From the NCBI RefSeq assembly GCF_003240585.1, contig NZ_PCDP01000034.1, forward strand, positions 1 to 64,000: a stretch of 64,000 nucleotides of DNA, given 5' to 3'. Below are positions 42,413 to 50,969 of the stretch, piece by piece. The notes beneath the pieces were generated by a model, which was not told where the DNA came from, did no database searches, and saw only the letters and a program-made list of their open reading frames with translations. Each line of letters begins with the position of its first letter. Within the stretch, counting starts at the first letter, position 1. The position numbers and the translations under genes were made by a program. The DNA comes from Arminella tubonensis. GTDB taxonomy: Bacteria; Pseudomonadota; Alphaproteobacteria; Rhizobiales; Rhizobiaceae.

Positions 42413-42667
42413 ATGACCGTCACCACGCTTTCAGGCCGTGAACTCAATCACGATCTAGGGCGCGCGAAACGCGCCGCTAAGGACGGCCCTGTCATCATCA
42501 CTGACAGGGGCCGGCCGGCGCATGTCCTCATGTCATTTGATGAATACAAGCGGCTTACCGGTAAAATGCGGACGCTCGGTGATATGCTGGCCGCGCCGGG
42601 AGCAGAAGACGTTGACTTGCCTCTCCCACAACGCACTGAACATGCCAAGCCGGTTGACCTGTCCTGA
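42413..42667 (+). CDS. Phd/YefM-type antitoxin
   Basis: About 84 residues from the ATG at 42413; an upstream ATG at 42383 lies next to the operator and is less likely. The N-terminal DNA-binding fold is typical (TLSGRELNHDLGRAKRAAKD, then PVIITDRGRPAHVLMSFDEY). The C-terminal tail (residues 60-84) should wrap the toxin. Its last base overlaps the toxin's start, which ensures coupled synthesis. Confidence 0.9.
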   Translation: MTVTTLSGRELNHDLGRAKRAAKDGPVIITDRGRPAHVLMSFDEYKRLTGKMRTLGDMLAAPGAEDVDLPLPQRTEHAKPVDLS

Positions 42668-43092
42668 TGCTATTACTTGATACCAATGTCGTGTCTGAGC
42701 TGCGCAAAGTGGCGAGCGGCAGGGCTGATCCCAGTGTCGCGGTCTGGAACGAGACCATCGATCCGGCCGAAACCTTCATTTCGTCCGTGGTTCTGCACGA
42801 GCTGGAGATTGGCGTTCGGCTGATGGAGCACAATGACCCCGTCGCCGGGAAGGTACTGCGCAACTGGCTGGAAAACACGGTCCTCGGGGCATTTTCCGGC
42901 CGTATCCTGCCGCTGGACGAGGCGGCAGCCATTCAGGCGGCGAAATGGCATGTACCCAATCCCAGGCCGATCAATGACGCTTATATCGCGGCAGTAGCCT
43001 TCACCCTACGTATGACACTGGTCACACGAAACGTCAAAGATTTCGAGGGCATGGGAGTGAACCTCGTGAATCCGTGGGATTTGCCGGCGTAA
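42667..43092 (+). CDS. vapC: PIN-domain ribonuclease toxin (VapC/FitB type)
   Basis: A 141-residue PIN protein with the complete acidic set: D5 (LLDTNVVSEL), E45 (LHELEIG), D104 (PINDAYIAA) and D125 (TRNVKDF). Such toxins cleave RNA with Mg and are held inactive by the antitoxin encoded just upstream. The genes overlap by one base. The locus looks intact and is among the least decayed genes of this region. Confidence 0.92.
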   Translation: MLLLDTNVVSELRKVASGRADPSVAVWNETIDPAETFISSVVLHELEIGVRLMEHNDPVAGKVLRNWLENTVLGAFSGRILPLDEAAAIQAAKWHVPNPRPINDAYIAAVAFTLRMTLVTRNVKDFEGMGVNLVNPWDLPA

Positions 43093-43177
43093 CAGTTTTA
43101 GATTCCAACTGAATCGTCTCTCTCGGTTCCCACCTGGACCCGACGGAGTCACCCTGACTTTCCGGCGTGATCGTTTC

Positions 43178-43207
43178 TCGTTTGACACTTAAACGTAAGA
43201 ATGCGGC
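43178..43207 (+). repeat. dispersed IS-end-like repeat, copy d
   Basis: TCGTTTGACACTTAAACG followed by TAAGAATGCGGC matches the copy at 11658 including its extension. It lies 28 bases outside the left end of the ISL3 element and faces copy e just beyond its right end. Confidence 0.6.
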
Positions 43208-43234
43208 TGTTTCGAATCTGTTTGGCAGATAATT

Positions 43235-44996
43235 GGGTCTTCCTCACTTTGTGTGGTTAACAGACCGTTAGCGCTGGCGCCGGTATGAGCAGGCATGCGA
43301 ACGAATCGAAATGGTCACCCGGTCCGGGTATTAGAGTGCAGAGCGTCGTGTTTAGCGATGAAGGCAAATGGGTTGTGTCTACCTGCGGGCCAACGTCAGG
43401 CATATGCCCTGATTGCCGACACCAGAGCAGAAAGCGGCGGCTGGTCGTACCGCAGTCTTCAAGACCTGCCGATCCAAGGCAATGCCGTGACGGTGAAGCT
43501 CCAGTTGAGCCGCTGGCGTTGCACATATCGGCAGTGTACACGGCAACCGTTCACTGACCGGGTCCCAGCGGTTGCCTCCCCCTATTCTCGGCGGACAACG
43601 AGGGTCGCGGAAATAGTCGGCCTGCTGGGCCACAGTACGGGCGGCCGCCCCGGAGAGCGCTTGATGCAGCGGCTGGGATGTCGATCAGCGACGACACCAT
43701 CCTTCGACACTTGAAGCGGAATGCCGCACCAACCGACGACGAAGCCCCGGCTCGGATCGTTGGTATAGATGACTGGAGTTGGAGGAAATCGTGGCGCTAT
43801 CGCACGATCATCGTCGATCTTGAGCGACGAAAGGTCTTGGACGTTCTCGACGACCGGAGTGTGGTGAACGTTGCACAGTGGTTGAAGCGGCACCCCTCTA
43901 TCGAGGTCGTGAGCCGAGATCGATGCGGGCTTTATGCGCAGGCTGCCCGTGATGGGGCGCCGCAAGCATCGCAGGTCGCGGATCGCTTCCATCTCATCCA
44001 AAATTTGCGACTCGCTATCGAGGAACAGATGAGTCTTTCCGGCCGTGCTACCGGCAGAGCATTACTGCCTGACGGCGACATCGAGATTGATAATGACGAT
44101 CGAGCTACGCGTAACCAACTCCCTGAAACGCTGAGGCGCGATCAGCTTCGCCAGGCACATCGGCAGTCTCGGCAGGATGTGTTCGAGACGGTACACGCCT
44201 TGAGCAAAGGGGCCTGTCGAGCTCGGAAATTGCACGCCGCACCGGATATGGACGACGCAGCATCGCGAAATGGCTGACTTTCGCGGCGCCACCCGATCGA
44301 CGCAGGGCCGCGTTGCAGCCGACATCTCCTCTATATTTCGAAGCGTTTCTCACCCAGTGTTGGAGGGATGGCAATCGCTGCGGGCGGCATCTGTTTCACG
44401 ATATCTAGCACCGCGGATACACCGGCAGCGTCTCCAATCTCGAACGCCTCCTGGCAAATTGGCGCCGCGCCGAGAAGCCGGGAAAGGATGACGATGATGC
44501 GGTACGGCTCGGATCGAGATCGCCGACGAAACACATGACAATACGCCTGTGCGGGATCCGCAAACCGGCCATTTGATCTCACCGGTTATTGCCGCAACTC
44601 TCTGTATAAAGCCGCGCGGTGCGTTGACCATCAATCGGGCGCGGAAAGTCGATGCCCTCAAGCAGGGATCACAAACGTTTGCTGTCCTGCGCAGCTTCTC
44701 CATGCGATTTCGCGGTATATTCGTAGCCGAACTTCCAGGAGACTTGAAGAATGGATCGATGATGCCATTCATTCCGGGTTCGCCTCCTTGGCCCGCTTTG
44801 CTCGCGTTCTTCGCCGTGATATCGACGCCGTCTGCAACGCCATTGACCTGCCCTGGAGCAATGGTCAGGCGGAAGGTCAGATCAAGCGCCTGAAAACGAT
44901 TAAACGCGCGATGTATGGCAGAGCAGGCCCAGAGCTTCTCGAGCGCGGATGATGCCCATCAAAATGGCCGATCTCCACACAAAGTGAGGAAGACCC
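43235..44996 (+). mobile_element. ISL3-family insertion sequence with perfect 22-base inverted repeats
   Basis: Identical inverted ends of 22 bases lie at 43235-43256 and 44975-44996, beginning GGGTCTTCCTCACTTTGTGT. The 1,762-base element contains one broken transposase gene. I find no matching direct target repeat in the flanking eight bases, so either it has decayed or a rearrangement has occurred. The right end abuts copy e of the dispersed repeat. Confidence 0.85.
43289..44987 (+). pseudogene. ISL3 transposase, several frameshifts
   Basis: The zinc-binding N-terminus is split over two frames (STCGPTSGICPDC, then GWSYRSLQDLPIQGNAVTVK with CTYRQCTRQPF). The central part continues in another frame (IVGIDDWSWRKSWRYRTIIV, SRDRCGLYAQAARDGAPQAS, VADRFHLIQNL). 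After about 44270 the sequence is scrambled, and the C-terminus reappears as IDLPWSNGQAEGQIKRLKTI, ending with ADLHTK at 44987 after one more shift. At least four frame changes are needed, so the enzyme is dead. Confidence 0.85.
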
Positions 44997-45016
44997 CGAT
45001 TAAATGCAAAACGACA
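44997..45016 (-). repeat. dispersed IS-end-like repeat, copy e
   Basis: cgattaaatgcaaaacgaca is directly adjacent to the right inverted repeat of the ISL3 element. It is inverted relative to copy d on the other side. Confidence 0.6.
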
Positions 45017-45402
45017 CACGCAGTGGGTTTCAAAGCGGTGCTGTTTCATCGTTTTCTCGTCTTGGTTCGGGTTGCAGTCGTGCAACCTTGCCCATCGGCT
45101 AGATCGGGGTGTTCAAGCTGTCAAAGCCTCGGCCGTGCTGATTGTCCTTGCGGGGCGCTGAGGGCCGGCCCCTAAGGTCACGGACTACTTATAAGGTGTG
45201 ATGCCCGGAAGAACGGCGTTCTTGGTGTGAACGAAAGTCACGCTGTAGCGCGCATTGACGCTCCTAACGCTGTGCTTCCACATCGAACATTCTCTCACTC
45301 GCGGTAATGTTGCAAGATCAATCGCGATGCACTCGCGGATTTCATCGGACCTTCAACAATTCTTTCGAGCCGCGCCGGCTTGTCCGAATAGGCAGAAAAA
45401 GC
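45017..45402. other. intergenic stretch before the ParD gene
   Basis: No gene is supported. A minus-strand frame of 32 residues starting near 45285 (MWKHSVRSVNARYSVTFVHT...) has a partial ribosome site but no family; I do not call it. Confidence 0.4.
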
Positions 45403-45419
45403 ACACGACAGTGTCGTGT
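45403..45419. promoter_or_regulatory. perfect palindrome, parDE operator
   Basis: ACACGACAGTGTCGTGT has eight-base perfect arms around one base. It lies 37 bases before the ParD ATG and next to a TATAAG that could be a -10 box. It is a likely autoregulatory site of the antitoxin. Confidence 0.65.
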
Positions 45420-45455
45420 CATGTGGTATAAGAGGGAGACAAAGGACATCGACCC

Positions 45456-45728
45456 ATGCGCAGCAGATCTATCACCCTGACCCTCGGCAAACAGCAGAGC
45501 AGCATTGATGCACGGCTGGAATCCGGCGAATTCGAATCCGCCAGTGAAGTGGTGCGGGCCGCACTACGCGCCCTCGATCGCGAGAAAGAGATCCTGGACG
45601 ATGCCATGCGGGCGAAGCTCCGCGAGGCCATGGATGATCCCCGCCCGAGCATTCCGGCAGCCAAGGTGTTCGCCCAGCTTCGCGCCTTCCACGAAGACCA
45701 GGTGAAAGCCGACAAGCGTGGCGCATAA
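45456..45728 (+). CDS. parD: ParD-family antitoxin
   Basis: A 90-residue protein with an N-terminal ribbon-helix-helix (SITLTLGKQQSSIDARLESG, then ESASEVVRAALRALDREKE), typical for ParD/CopG-type antitoxins. The C-terminal helix (VFAQLRAFHEDQ) should bind ParE. The toxin's GTG at 45718 lies inside its last codons. The antitoxin is intact although its partner is broken. Confidence 0.87.
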   Translation: MRSRSITLTLGKQQSSIDARLESGEFESASEVVRAALRALDREKEILDDAMRAKLREAMDDPRPSIPAAKVFAQLRAFHEDQVKADKRGA

Positions 45729-46015
45729 CGTCGAATTCCGGCCGGCCGCCCAGGACGACCTGATAACCCTCTACCTTTATATCGCCGAACAGAGCGGCCG
45801 CGCGCGGGCCAGCGCCTACATCGACCGCATCGAAGCGGCCTGCATGGGCGACCTTCCCTGAACGCGGAACCGTCCGGAGCGACCTCGTGCCGAACCTACG
45901 GATCATCGGGTTCGAGCGGCGGGTGTCAATCGCGTTCATCGTCAAAGGCGACATCGTCGAGATCCAGCGCATCTTCTACGGCGGGCAGGATTACCCCGAG
46001 GAGTGGCCGGCCTAA
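45718..46015 (+). pseudogene. ParE-family toxin, frameshifted
   Basis: From the GTG at 45718 the protein runs AHNVEFRPAAQDDLITLYLY and reaches a TGA after CMGDLP (near 45861). In the next frame the ParE sequence continues (FPERGTVRSDLVPNLRIIGF, VSIAFIVKGDIVEIQRIFYG) to a TAA at 46013. One indel near 45850 explains it. The toxin is therefore inactive and parD is an orphan antitoxin. The C-terminal active surface is still recognisable. Confidence 0.88.
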
Positions 46016-46109
46016 CGGCCGCTTGCCCTTTCTTGAACTGCCAAAGGCAGGGGTGCACCCCATGCACTCCTGCCTGACCGGCGAGGGCCGGGGATAGCAG
46101 CTGCGAGAG

Positions 46110-46126
46110 GCGCGATGTCACGTTGT
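46110..46126 (+). repeat. left 17-base inverted repeat around an IS6 remnant
   Basis: GCGCGATGTCACGTTGT is the exact reverse complement of 46754-46770. The pair brackets about 630 bases with a truncated IS6 transposase. It does not look like the IS6 terminal repeat seen at 37900, so it may belong to another element. Confidence 0.65.
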
Positions 46127-46160
46127 CTGTGGCTTAACGGTTCCCGGATAATGGGGCGGG

Positions 46161-46700
46161 ATGAGCGAACCCACCGTCAGCTATAAGAACCACCGCTTTC
46201 CGCCGCAGATCATCGCCCGCGCAATCTGGCTCTATTCTCGGTTCCCCCTGAGCTTGCGGCTGGTCGAGAAAATGCTGTTGGAGCGTAGGATTGTTGTGTC
46301 GTATGAAACGATCCGGCGATGGGCCCGCAAATTCGGCCCGGCTTACGCAAGGCAGTTACGCAGAAAGAAGCCGTCGCGAAGGGACATCTGGCGTCGGGAC
46401 GAGATCGTGATTTCCATAGGCGGCCGAAAATACTGGCTGTGGCGCGCTGTCGATCAGGACGGTTATGTTCTCGACGAGATCGTCCAGAACCGCCGCGATA
46501 CCAAGGCTGCCAAACGATTGCTGGTCAGATTGCTGAAGAAGCAAGGCGTGATGCCGAAGCGCATTATTACCGACAAGTTGCGCTCATACGCCGCGGCAAA
46601 GCGGGTAGTCACGCCAGGTGTCGCGCACCGCATCAAAAACGCTCAGCGCTGGCCACCCACATCTATCGAATCCACGCCATGGCGCACTGGAAAACCGTGA
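46161..46700 (+). pseudogene. IS6-family transposase, C-terminally truncated
   Basis: The 179-residue frame has the IS6 start (KNHRFPPQIIARAIWLYSRF, VSYETIRRWARKFG) and central catalytic part (YWLWRAVDQDGYVLDEIVQN, VMPKRIITDKLRSYAAAKR). After VAHRIKNAQ the sequence departs from the family, where NNRAENSH and the last acidic residue should come, and it ends about 55 residues early. The first two catalytic aspartates are there but the third is lost, so it cannot transpose. Confidence 0.85.
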
Positions 46701-46753
46701 CCGGCGCGCGTGCCTGATTTCGCAGATCCACACCCTCTTCGATTAGAGAGGAA

Positions 46754-46770
46754 ACAACGTGACATCGCGC
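46754..46770 (-). repeat. right 17-base inverted repeat around an IS6 remnant
   Basis: ACAACGTGACATCGCGC is the exact partner of 46110-46126. It lies 33 bases before the end of the convergent hipA-like gene. Confidence 0.65.
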
Positions 46771-46802
46771 TAGGCAGGCATGGTCGACTGGAAGGATTCT
46801 AC

Positions 46803-48644
46803 CTACTCAAAATCGTTCAGACGCTCGCGGACAATCTCCCGCATCTCTGCCGCCCGTTTAGCGCTGTCTGACCCGTCTGTCAGCGGGTCCGGCAGAGCTA
46901 GATTGTCCAGGCCGCGCGCGAGCGCCGCTGCCAGTTCATCCATGGCCGTATCCGCCGCCGCCGCCGGAATACCCGCCGTCGCTGCAAAACGCCTGAAATC
47001 CGCTCTCTTTAGCCGTTCATCCTTGCCGCTGATTTTGAGCGCCATACGGTCACTCTGCAGGTTCGGGAACACCCGCGTCGTCACCGCATCGTAGAGTGGC
47101 GCCATACGGACGGAGCTAAAATCCCTCCTCCGTGGCTCTGCGATTTTCAGGACGGCCATGTTCTTCAGATGCATATCGCCGTCCGCGATCAGCCAGGCGA
47201 AGAGTGCCCGCCGCAGGACCAACAGCAGGTCCGCATCCGGGTTAGTAGAGAGCGGGCGCAGGGCGGCCGCGATCCGTTCCATGGTGCCCGTGTATTTATC
47301 TTCCGCGGGCACTCCCAGAACGGACGTCATGTCCTCGAGCGCCAGACGTCGCATGTCGTCAAGGCTGGTGCGGATGTCGAACCGTTCAACGGCAAGGGCA
47401 TGGGGCATGCCATCCGGCATAGCGACGAGCGCAATGGCGGGCACGATGAATCCGGCCGCCCGGCCGAGTTCCATGGATTGCCATTCGATTGCAGGCAGCG
47501 CCTCGAATCCCGACGTGCCGGCGGGCTTGAGAATATGCGTGAACGGCTTGTTCGTGCTGGGCATGAGGGTGCCGTCCGCATCGAGGAACATAGGCGCCTT
47601 GATTTGCACGCCCGAAAGGCGCGGTGTCGCGCCCGACGCGAAGATTTTTGCAAGGTTCTGTTCGAACGGACCCTGTATGTCGCCGCGGCCGGGGCCGGCA
47701 TAGACCCCTGTGAACAGGTGATCTGCCGTGAAGCTGTTCAGCCTCGTCAGCAGAATATCGGCCGGGAGGGCCGCCAGCTCGCTTAGCCGCTCCACAATGG
47801 TGATGTTCGACATGTAGCGCTTGCCGGTCCGCAGTTCCGCCCGCTCGTCCGGACTGTTCAGCACACGATTCAGCCAGCCTTCCGGCAGCAGCGATTCAAT
47901 GAACGGCGGCAATCTGCCGGGCGTGGTCTGGCGCACAAGCGGCGGGCCGTCCGGATTGGAGGCCGTCCAGCGCCATTCGAAGCCATCGTGCACCAGTTTG
48001 CCAATCGGCGCCCTGTGCCATGCGACGATCAGTTCGAGCGCAGCCTGATTGGGAACGGCAACGGCCGCAGCCGGTTGTCGTTTGAGGAAACGCTCGGCAG
48101 CACCGCCTTCCGCAAGCCAGTCATTGTCCCGGGCAAGCTTGAACACTGCATCGGCGGCGTTGTCCGGATTCCCATATTCTTCAATCAGCCGCGCTGCGAT
48201 TCCTTCTTTCATCGCTTCGTCGAACGAGGCCGCGTGTTCACTACGGATACGGAAGGCTTCCAGAAAGCGCTGACGCAGCGAAGATACATCCACGCGAAAC
48301 TCGCCCATGTCGTCGCCAACCGCCGCCTGCGCGACGGAAGGGCGGTCCGGCGCTTTATTCTGGATGATTTCGAGCGTTCTGATACGTTGCCGCTGCACGC
48401 GGCGGCCGGTCAGGAACAGGCGGCCATCGCGCATCGGGCCAAGCAGTACCGCGCTGGCGGCCGACAGATAGGCGTTCGGATAGAGATATTTGGCGATGCG
48501 TACTGCGTGGGTCCGTATGGTCTGATCTATATCATTGTTGGCATCGACATATATGCCGCGCATAAGATGGACCAGCTTGCCAGCCTCCGCCTGACGGTGG
48601 GCACGCATTTTATCGATGTTGTCGCCGACGAGATGGAGAGCCAT
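46803..48644 (-). CDS. HipA-family kinase toxin with an N-terminal AbiEi-like domain
   Basis: About 613 residues from the ATG at 48644 (a TTG nine bases upstream is possible), versus about 440 for ordinary HipA. The C-terminal 440 residues carry HipA kinase motifs: the ATP-binding lysine in THILKPAG, AVERFDIR, the catalytic loop LIADGDMHLKNM and the Mg-binding LYDAVTTR. The first 130 residues (GKLVHLMRGIYVDANNDIDQ, LYPNAYLSAASAVLLGPM, GRLFLTGRR) look like the winged-helix/sensor part of AbiEi-type antitoxins. No separate HipB gene is seen. A large palindrome lies right upstream, so the N-terminal part may bind DNA and autoregulate. Confidence 0.85.
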   Translation of the reverse strand: MALHLVGDNIDKMRAHRQAEAGKLVHLMRGIYVDANNDIDQTIRTHAVRIAKYLYPNAYLSAASAVLLGPMRDGRLFLTGRRVQRQRIRTLEIIQNKAPDRPSVAQAAVGDDMGEFRVDVSSLRQRFLEAFRIRSEHAASFDEAMKEGIAARLIEEYGNPDNAADAVFKLARDNDWLAEGGAAERFLKRQPAAAVAVPNQAALELIVAWHRAPIGKLVHDGFEWRWTASNPDGPPLVRQTTPGRLPPFIESLLPEGWLNRVLNSPDERAELRTGKRYMSNITIVERLSELAALPADILLTRLNSFTADHLFTGVYAGPGRGDIQGPFEQNLAKIFASGATPRLSGVQIKAPMFLDADGTLMPSTNKPFTHILKPAGTSGFEALPAIEWQSMELGRAAGFIVPAIALVAMPDGMPHALAVERFDIRTSLDDMRRLALEDMTSVLGVPAEDKYTGTMERIAAALRPLSTNPDADLLLVLRRALFAWLIADGDMHLKNMAVLKIAEPRRRDFSSVRMAPLYDAVTTRVFPNLQSDRMALKISGKDERLKRADFRRFAATAGIPAAAADTAMDELAAALARGLDNLALPDPLTDGSDSAKRAAEMREIVRERLNDFE

Positions 48645-48657
48645 GTTGTGCAACTTT

Positions 48658-48674
48658 CGCGTATTTCAGATACG
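48658..48674. promoter_or_regulatory. left operator arm upstream of the HipA-like gene
   Basis: CGCGTATTTCAGATACG lies 14 bases before the ATG (reading leftwards) and is the exact reverse complement of 48725-48741. It would cover the ribosome site region on the mRNA and could also pair with the second copy. Confidence 0.6.
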
Positions 48675-48714
48675 GAAAAGTTACATCATTTATTGGGGAC
48701 CTTCAAGAAAAAAT

Positions 48715-48749
48715 GAAACTATCTCGTATCTGAAATACGCGATAGTTTC
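48715..48749. promoter_or_regulatory. 35-base palindromic operator of the HipA-like gene
   Basis: The outer arms GAAACTATC and GATAGTTTC are perfect; inside lies CGTATCTGAAATACGCG, the partner of 48658-48674. The nested symmetry and the AT-rich promoter beyond it are typical of toxin-antitoxin autoregulation. Confidence 0.7.
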
Positions 48750-49163
48750 ACAAATCGACATCGCGAAATTCATTCAAAATATGTTAACATACTGATATAT
48801 AATCATATTATTCGAGCGGTTTTCGATCGTATCGGGATATTGCGCGCGATCCGGCTGCCTGCCTACTGTGGACGCCGGCATCGCGCTTGCCCGTCTCGAC
48901 GCATCACGATCGCGAAACCCGGCTGCTGGCGATTGCGCACGGGCTGATCTCGGCGGGGATGTGCGAAGACGCTCGATGTCACGCGGCAGGCGGCGCGGCG
49001 GCTTGTTTTGGAGTTGGGCTTAAGGGAGATGACGGGGAGGGGGAGGTTTCGCGCGTGGAGGATTACATGGTTGGTGCGTTATCTACCTTGTTAATCTGTT
49101 CAGTGTTGTTGCCGGTAGCTGGCTATGCCTAGGGGGCCAAACTTCGGTTGGCGCCCTTGCAGG
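48750..49163. other. AT-rich then GC-rich intergenic stretch
   Basis: The first 80 bases are AT-rich and probably hold the hipA promoter. A plus-strand frame at 48887-49132 (81 residues) ends in a hydrophobic tail but has no family and no good ribosome site. I call no gene here. Confidence 0.45.
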
Positions 49164-49518
49164 CTACGCATGGATCTTGCTGACCCTTGCTGCCTCTTCG
49201 GCATAGGCTGACAAGGTCCGGTTTGCCGTGAGATGCAGGTCCCGTTCGACCTTCAGCCCGAACGGACCGGCTACGCTGGTCAGCTCGGTCATGCTGACCG
49301 ATCCCAGCTCGGGAAAGCCCATGCCGAAGTCGCACAGGCCGAAGGTCAGGTCAGGCTCATCCGGATCGATTTCGGTCAACAGCCAGGTGGCGTTGCCCCA
49401 AGGCGTGAAGAGTTTGACCACCGCTCGAAGTCGATCTCGTCTTCGGTGCACCGGACAGGTTGCTGCTGGCGACCATTCGCACCAGCTGTGAAATAATCTC
49501 TTTGGCGAAGAGCTTCAT
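49164..49518 (-). pseudogene. DUF2958 protein, frameshifted
   Basis: The C-terminal two thirds is clear DUF2958: VVKLFTPWGNATWLLTEIDP, LTFGLCDFGMGFPELGSVSM, VERDLHLTANRTLSAYAEEA. The N-terminus MKLFAKEIISQL starts at 49518 in another frame, and an EDEIDFE piece between them is in the third frame. Two frame changes near 49440-49420 inactivate the gene. DUF2958 proteins are typical cargo of conjugative elements and plasmids, so this marks an old transfer module. Confidence 0.78.
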
Positions 49519-49527
49519 GTCAGCCCC

Positions 49528-49748
49528 CTACGCGTCTGCTTTAGGAGCGCGAAGGGCGATGCGGCCGGTCCAGCGGCACGGCCTCGAGGACCAGCGCTCC
49601 ACCGTCGCCCATCTTCATGGGCGAAGAAGGCACCGACCTTGGTCCAGCAGCTTTCTTGCCTTCGCCTTTCGCCTCACTGACCACGTAGGCGTTGAAGGAA
49701 CGTGTTTTTCGGCTCCTGCATGCTAGGGGTTTGTTTTTTGAAGTTCAT
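49528..49748 (-). pseudogene. small conjugative-element hypothetical protein, frameshifted
   Basis: From an ATG at 49748 with GGAGATG upstream the pieces read MNFKKQTPSMQEPKN, FNAYVVSEAKGEGKK, WTKVGAFFAHEDG, GALVLEAVPLD and GRIALRAPKADA in changing frames, ending at 49528. The order and spacing show one protein of about 70 residues with several indels. I know similar unnamed proteins beside DUF2958 genes in alphaproteobacterial mobile elements; no function is known. Confidence 0.55.
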
Positions 49749-50030
49749 GGTTCATCTCCTTAGTTGGTGGGTTGTTGTCCTGATGGACGGTTCCCCAAGA
49801 ACACCGCGATGAAGGCGGTTTGTCCCCCAACGCGGAGGCGCTGCAGGCGGCGAATGGAGCGGGCAGGCGGACAGGACAAGCGTCCGTGCTATGTAGGAAT
49901 CCGATTCACGCGTAGGGCCACGACTCCCTGCGCACTGGATTTCTGCTTTACCCCCGCATGCCGGTGACGTACCCCTGATACAGGGGATAATCAGGTCGTG
50001 CGAAAGCTCGGCCGGAATGCGATGGGACCG
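49749..50030. other. gap with no gene
   Basis: No coding frame is supported. A small hairpin (ACCCCTGATACAGGGG) near 49970 lies between the AbiE operon end and the conjugative remnants and may end transcription of abiEii. Confidence 0.4.
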
Positions 50031-50969
50031 CTACAGGCGCTCTGCGTAGGACGCGAAACGCGCGAGGATCTCTTTCAGGCTGGGCCTGCCGTGGTAATAG
50101 AGCGCCGCAGTCCGCTCATACGCACGTTCGTAAAGTGCGAACGTATCGGGGTCGGAGAGGCTGAACGCCGGATTGCTGCTGATATCGGGATTGTCGAGTT
50201 TCGGGAAGCGCCGGTCCTTGTGGGCGCGATACGCTTCCGTGCCGATGAAGGCTTGCACGGCCGGTTGCTCCAGCAGGCAATAGACGTCGTAATAATGCCG
50301 GAGGAAATTGGCAGGGAATTGTCCGGTTTCCTGCTGCTTGCGATATTTCGTGGAGATGGTCTGGAGCTTCTCCACCAGCGTGTAGCCGGGTTCGTAGCAG
50401 GGTACGGCCAGCGCGCGATTGTCGATCAGCTCGACGCGCGATGACGCATAATCGTAGGCCCAGGAGCTAATATCCTTGTCTATGTTGGGTGCCACCGTAT
50501 CGAAACCGGCTTCGAGCAGCACGCCGTCCTTGAGCACCGACGTCGTTCCGGCCGTCTCGGGATAATGAAGGCGGATGCCGCCGCTGCGATAGCTCTCGTT
50601 GTCGAATTCGGTATCGCGCTCGATGCTTTTGATGCCGTCGATCTTGATCGTCTTGGCCAGCCAGAAGGCCTTGCGGCTTTCGCGGTGTGCAGGCTTGTCG
50701 TGATTGGGGCCGGTCTTGACCCCCATCTCCTCGGGAGGCTCGATGCGGATATCGATATCCTCCGAGAAGCGGTTGATGATGCGGTACCCTTTGGAAAGCG
50801 AGGTGCCGCCCTTCAGCTCGAACGCCATCCCCAGCTGCTGCAGGCCGTACAGGCAGTGCATGATCCAGTAGTCTTTTTCAACCAGCACCGGCTGCACCTT
50901 CATTTCCTCGGCGACGATGCGCAGCAGGGCCCCGAAATCCTTATGGTGATGCAGGAATTCAGCTGGCAT
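50031..50969 (-). CDS. abiEii: AbiEii-type nucleotidyltransferase toxin
   Basis: A 312-residue protein. The nucleotidyltransferase core is ELKGGTSLSKGYRIINRFSE with the metal aspartates in SEDIDIRI (residues 69-75). The second conserved region is VEKLQTISTKYRKQQ. AbiEii toxins of type IV systems transfer nucleotides to target RNA and protect populations against phage. Its ATG lies 11 bases inside the end of the antitoxin gene. All recognisable active-site motifs are intact. Confidence 0.92.
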   Translation of the reverse strand: MPAEFLHHHKDFGALLRIVAEEMKVQPVLVEKDYWIMHCLYGLQQLGMAFELKGGTSLSKGYRIINRFSEDIDIRIEPPEEMGVKTGPNHDKPAHRESRKAFWLAKTIKIDGIKSIERDTEFDNESYRSGGIRLHYPETAGTTSVLKDGVLLEAGFDTVAPNIDKDISSWAYDYASSRVELIDNRALAVPCYEPGYTLVEKLQTISTKYRKQQETGQFPANFLRHYYDVYCLLEQPAVQAFIGTEAYRAHKDRRFPKLDNPDISSNPAFSLSDPDTFALYERAYERTAALYYHGRPSLKEILARFASYAERL

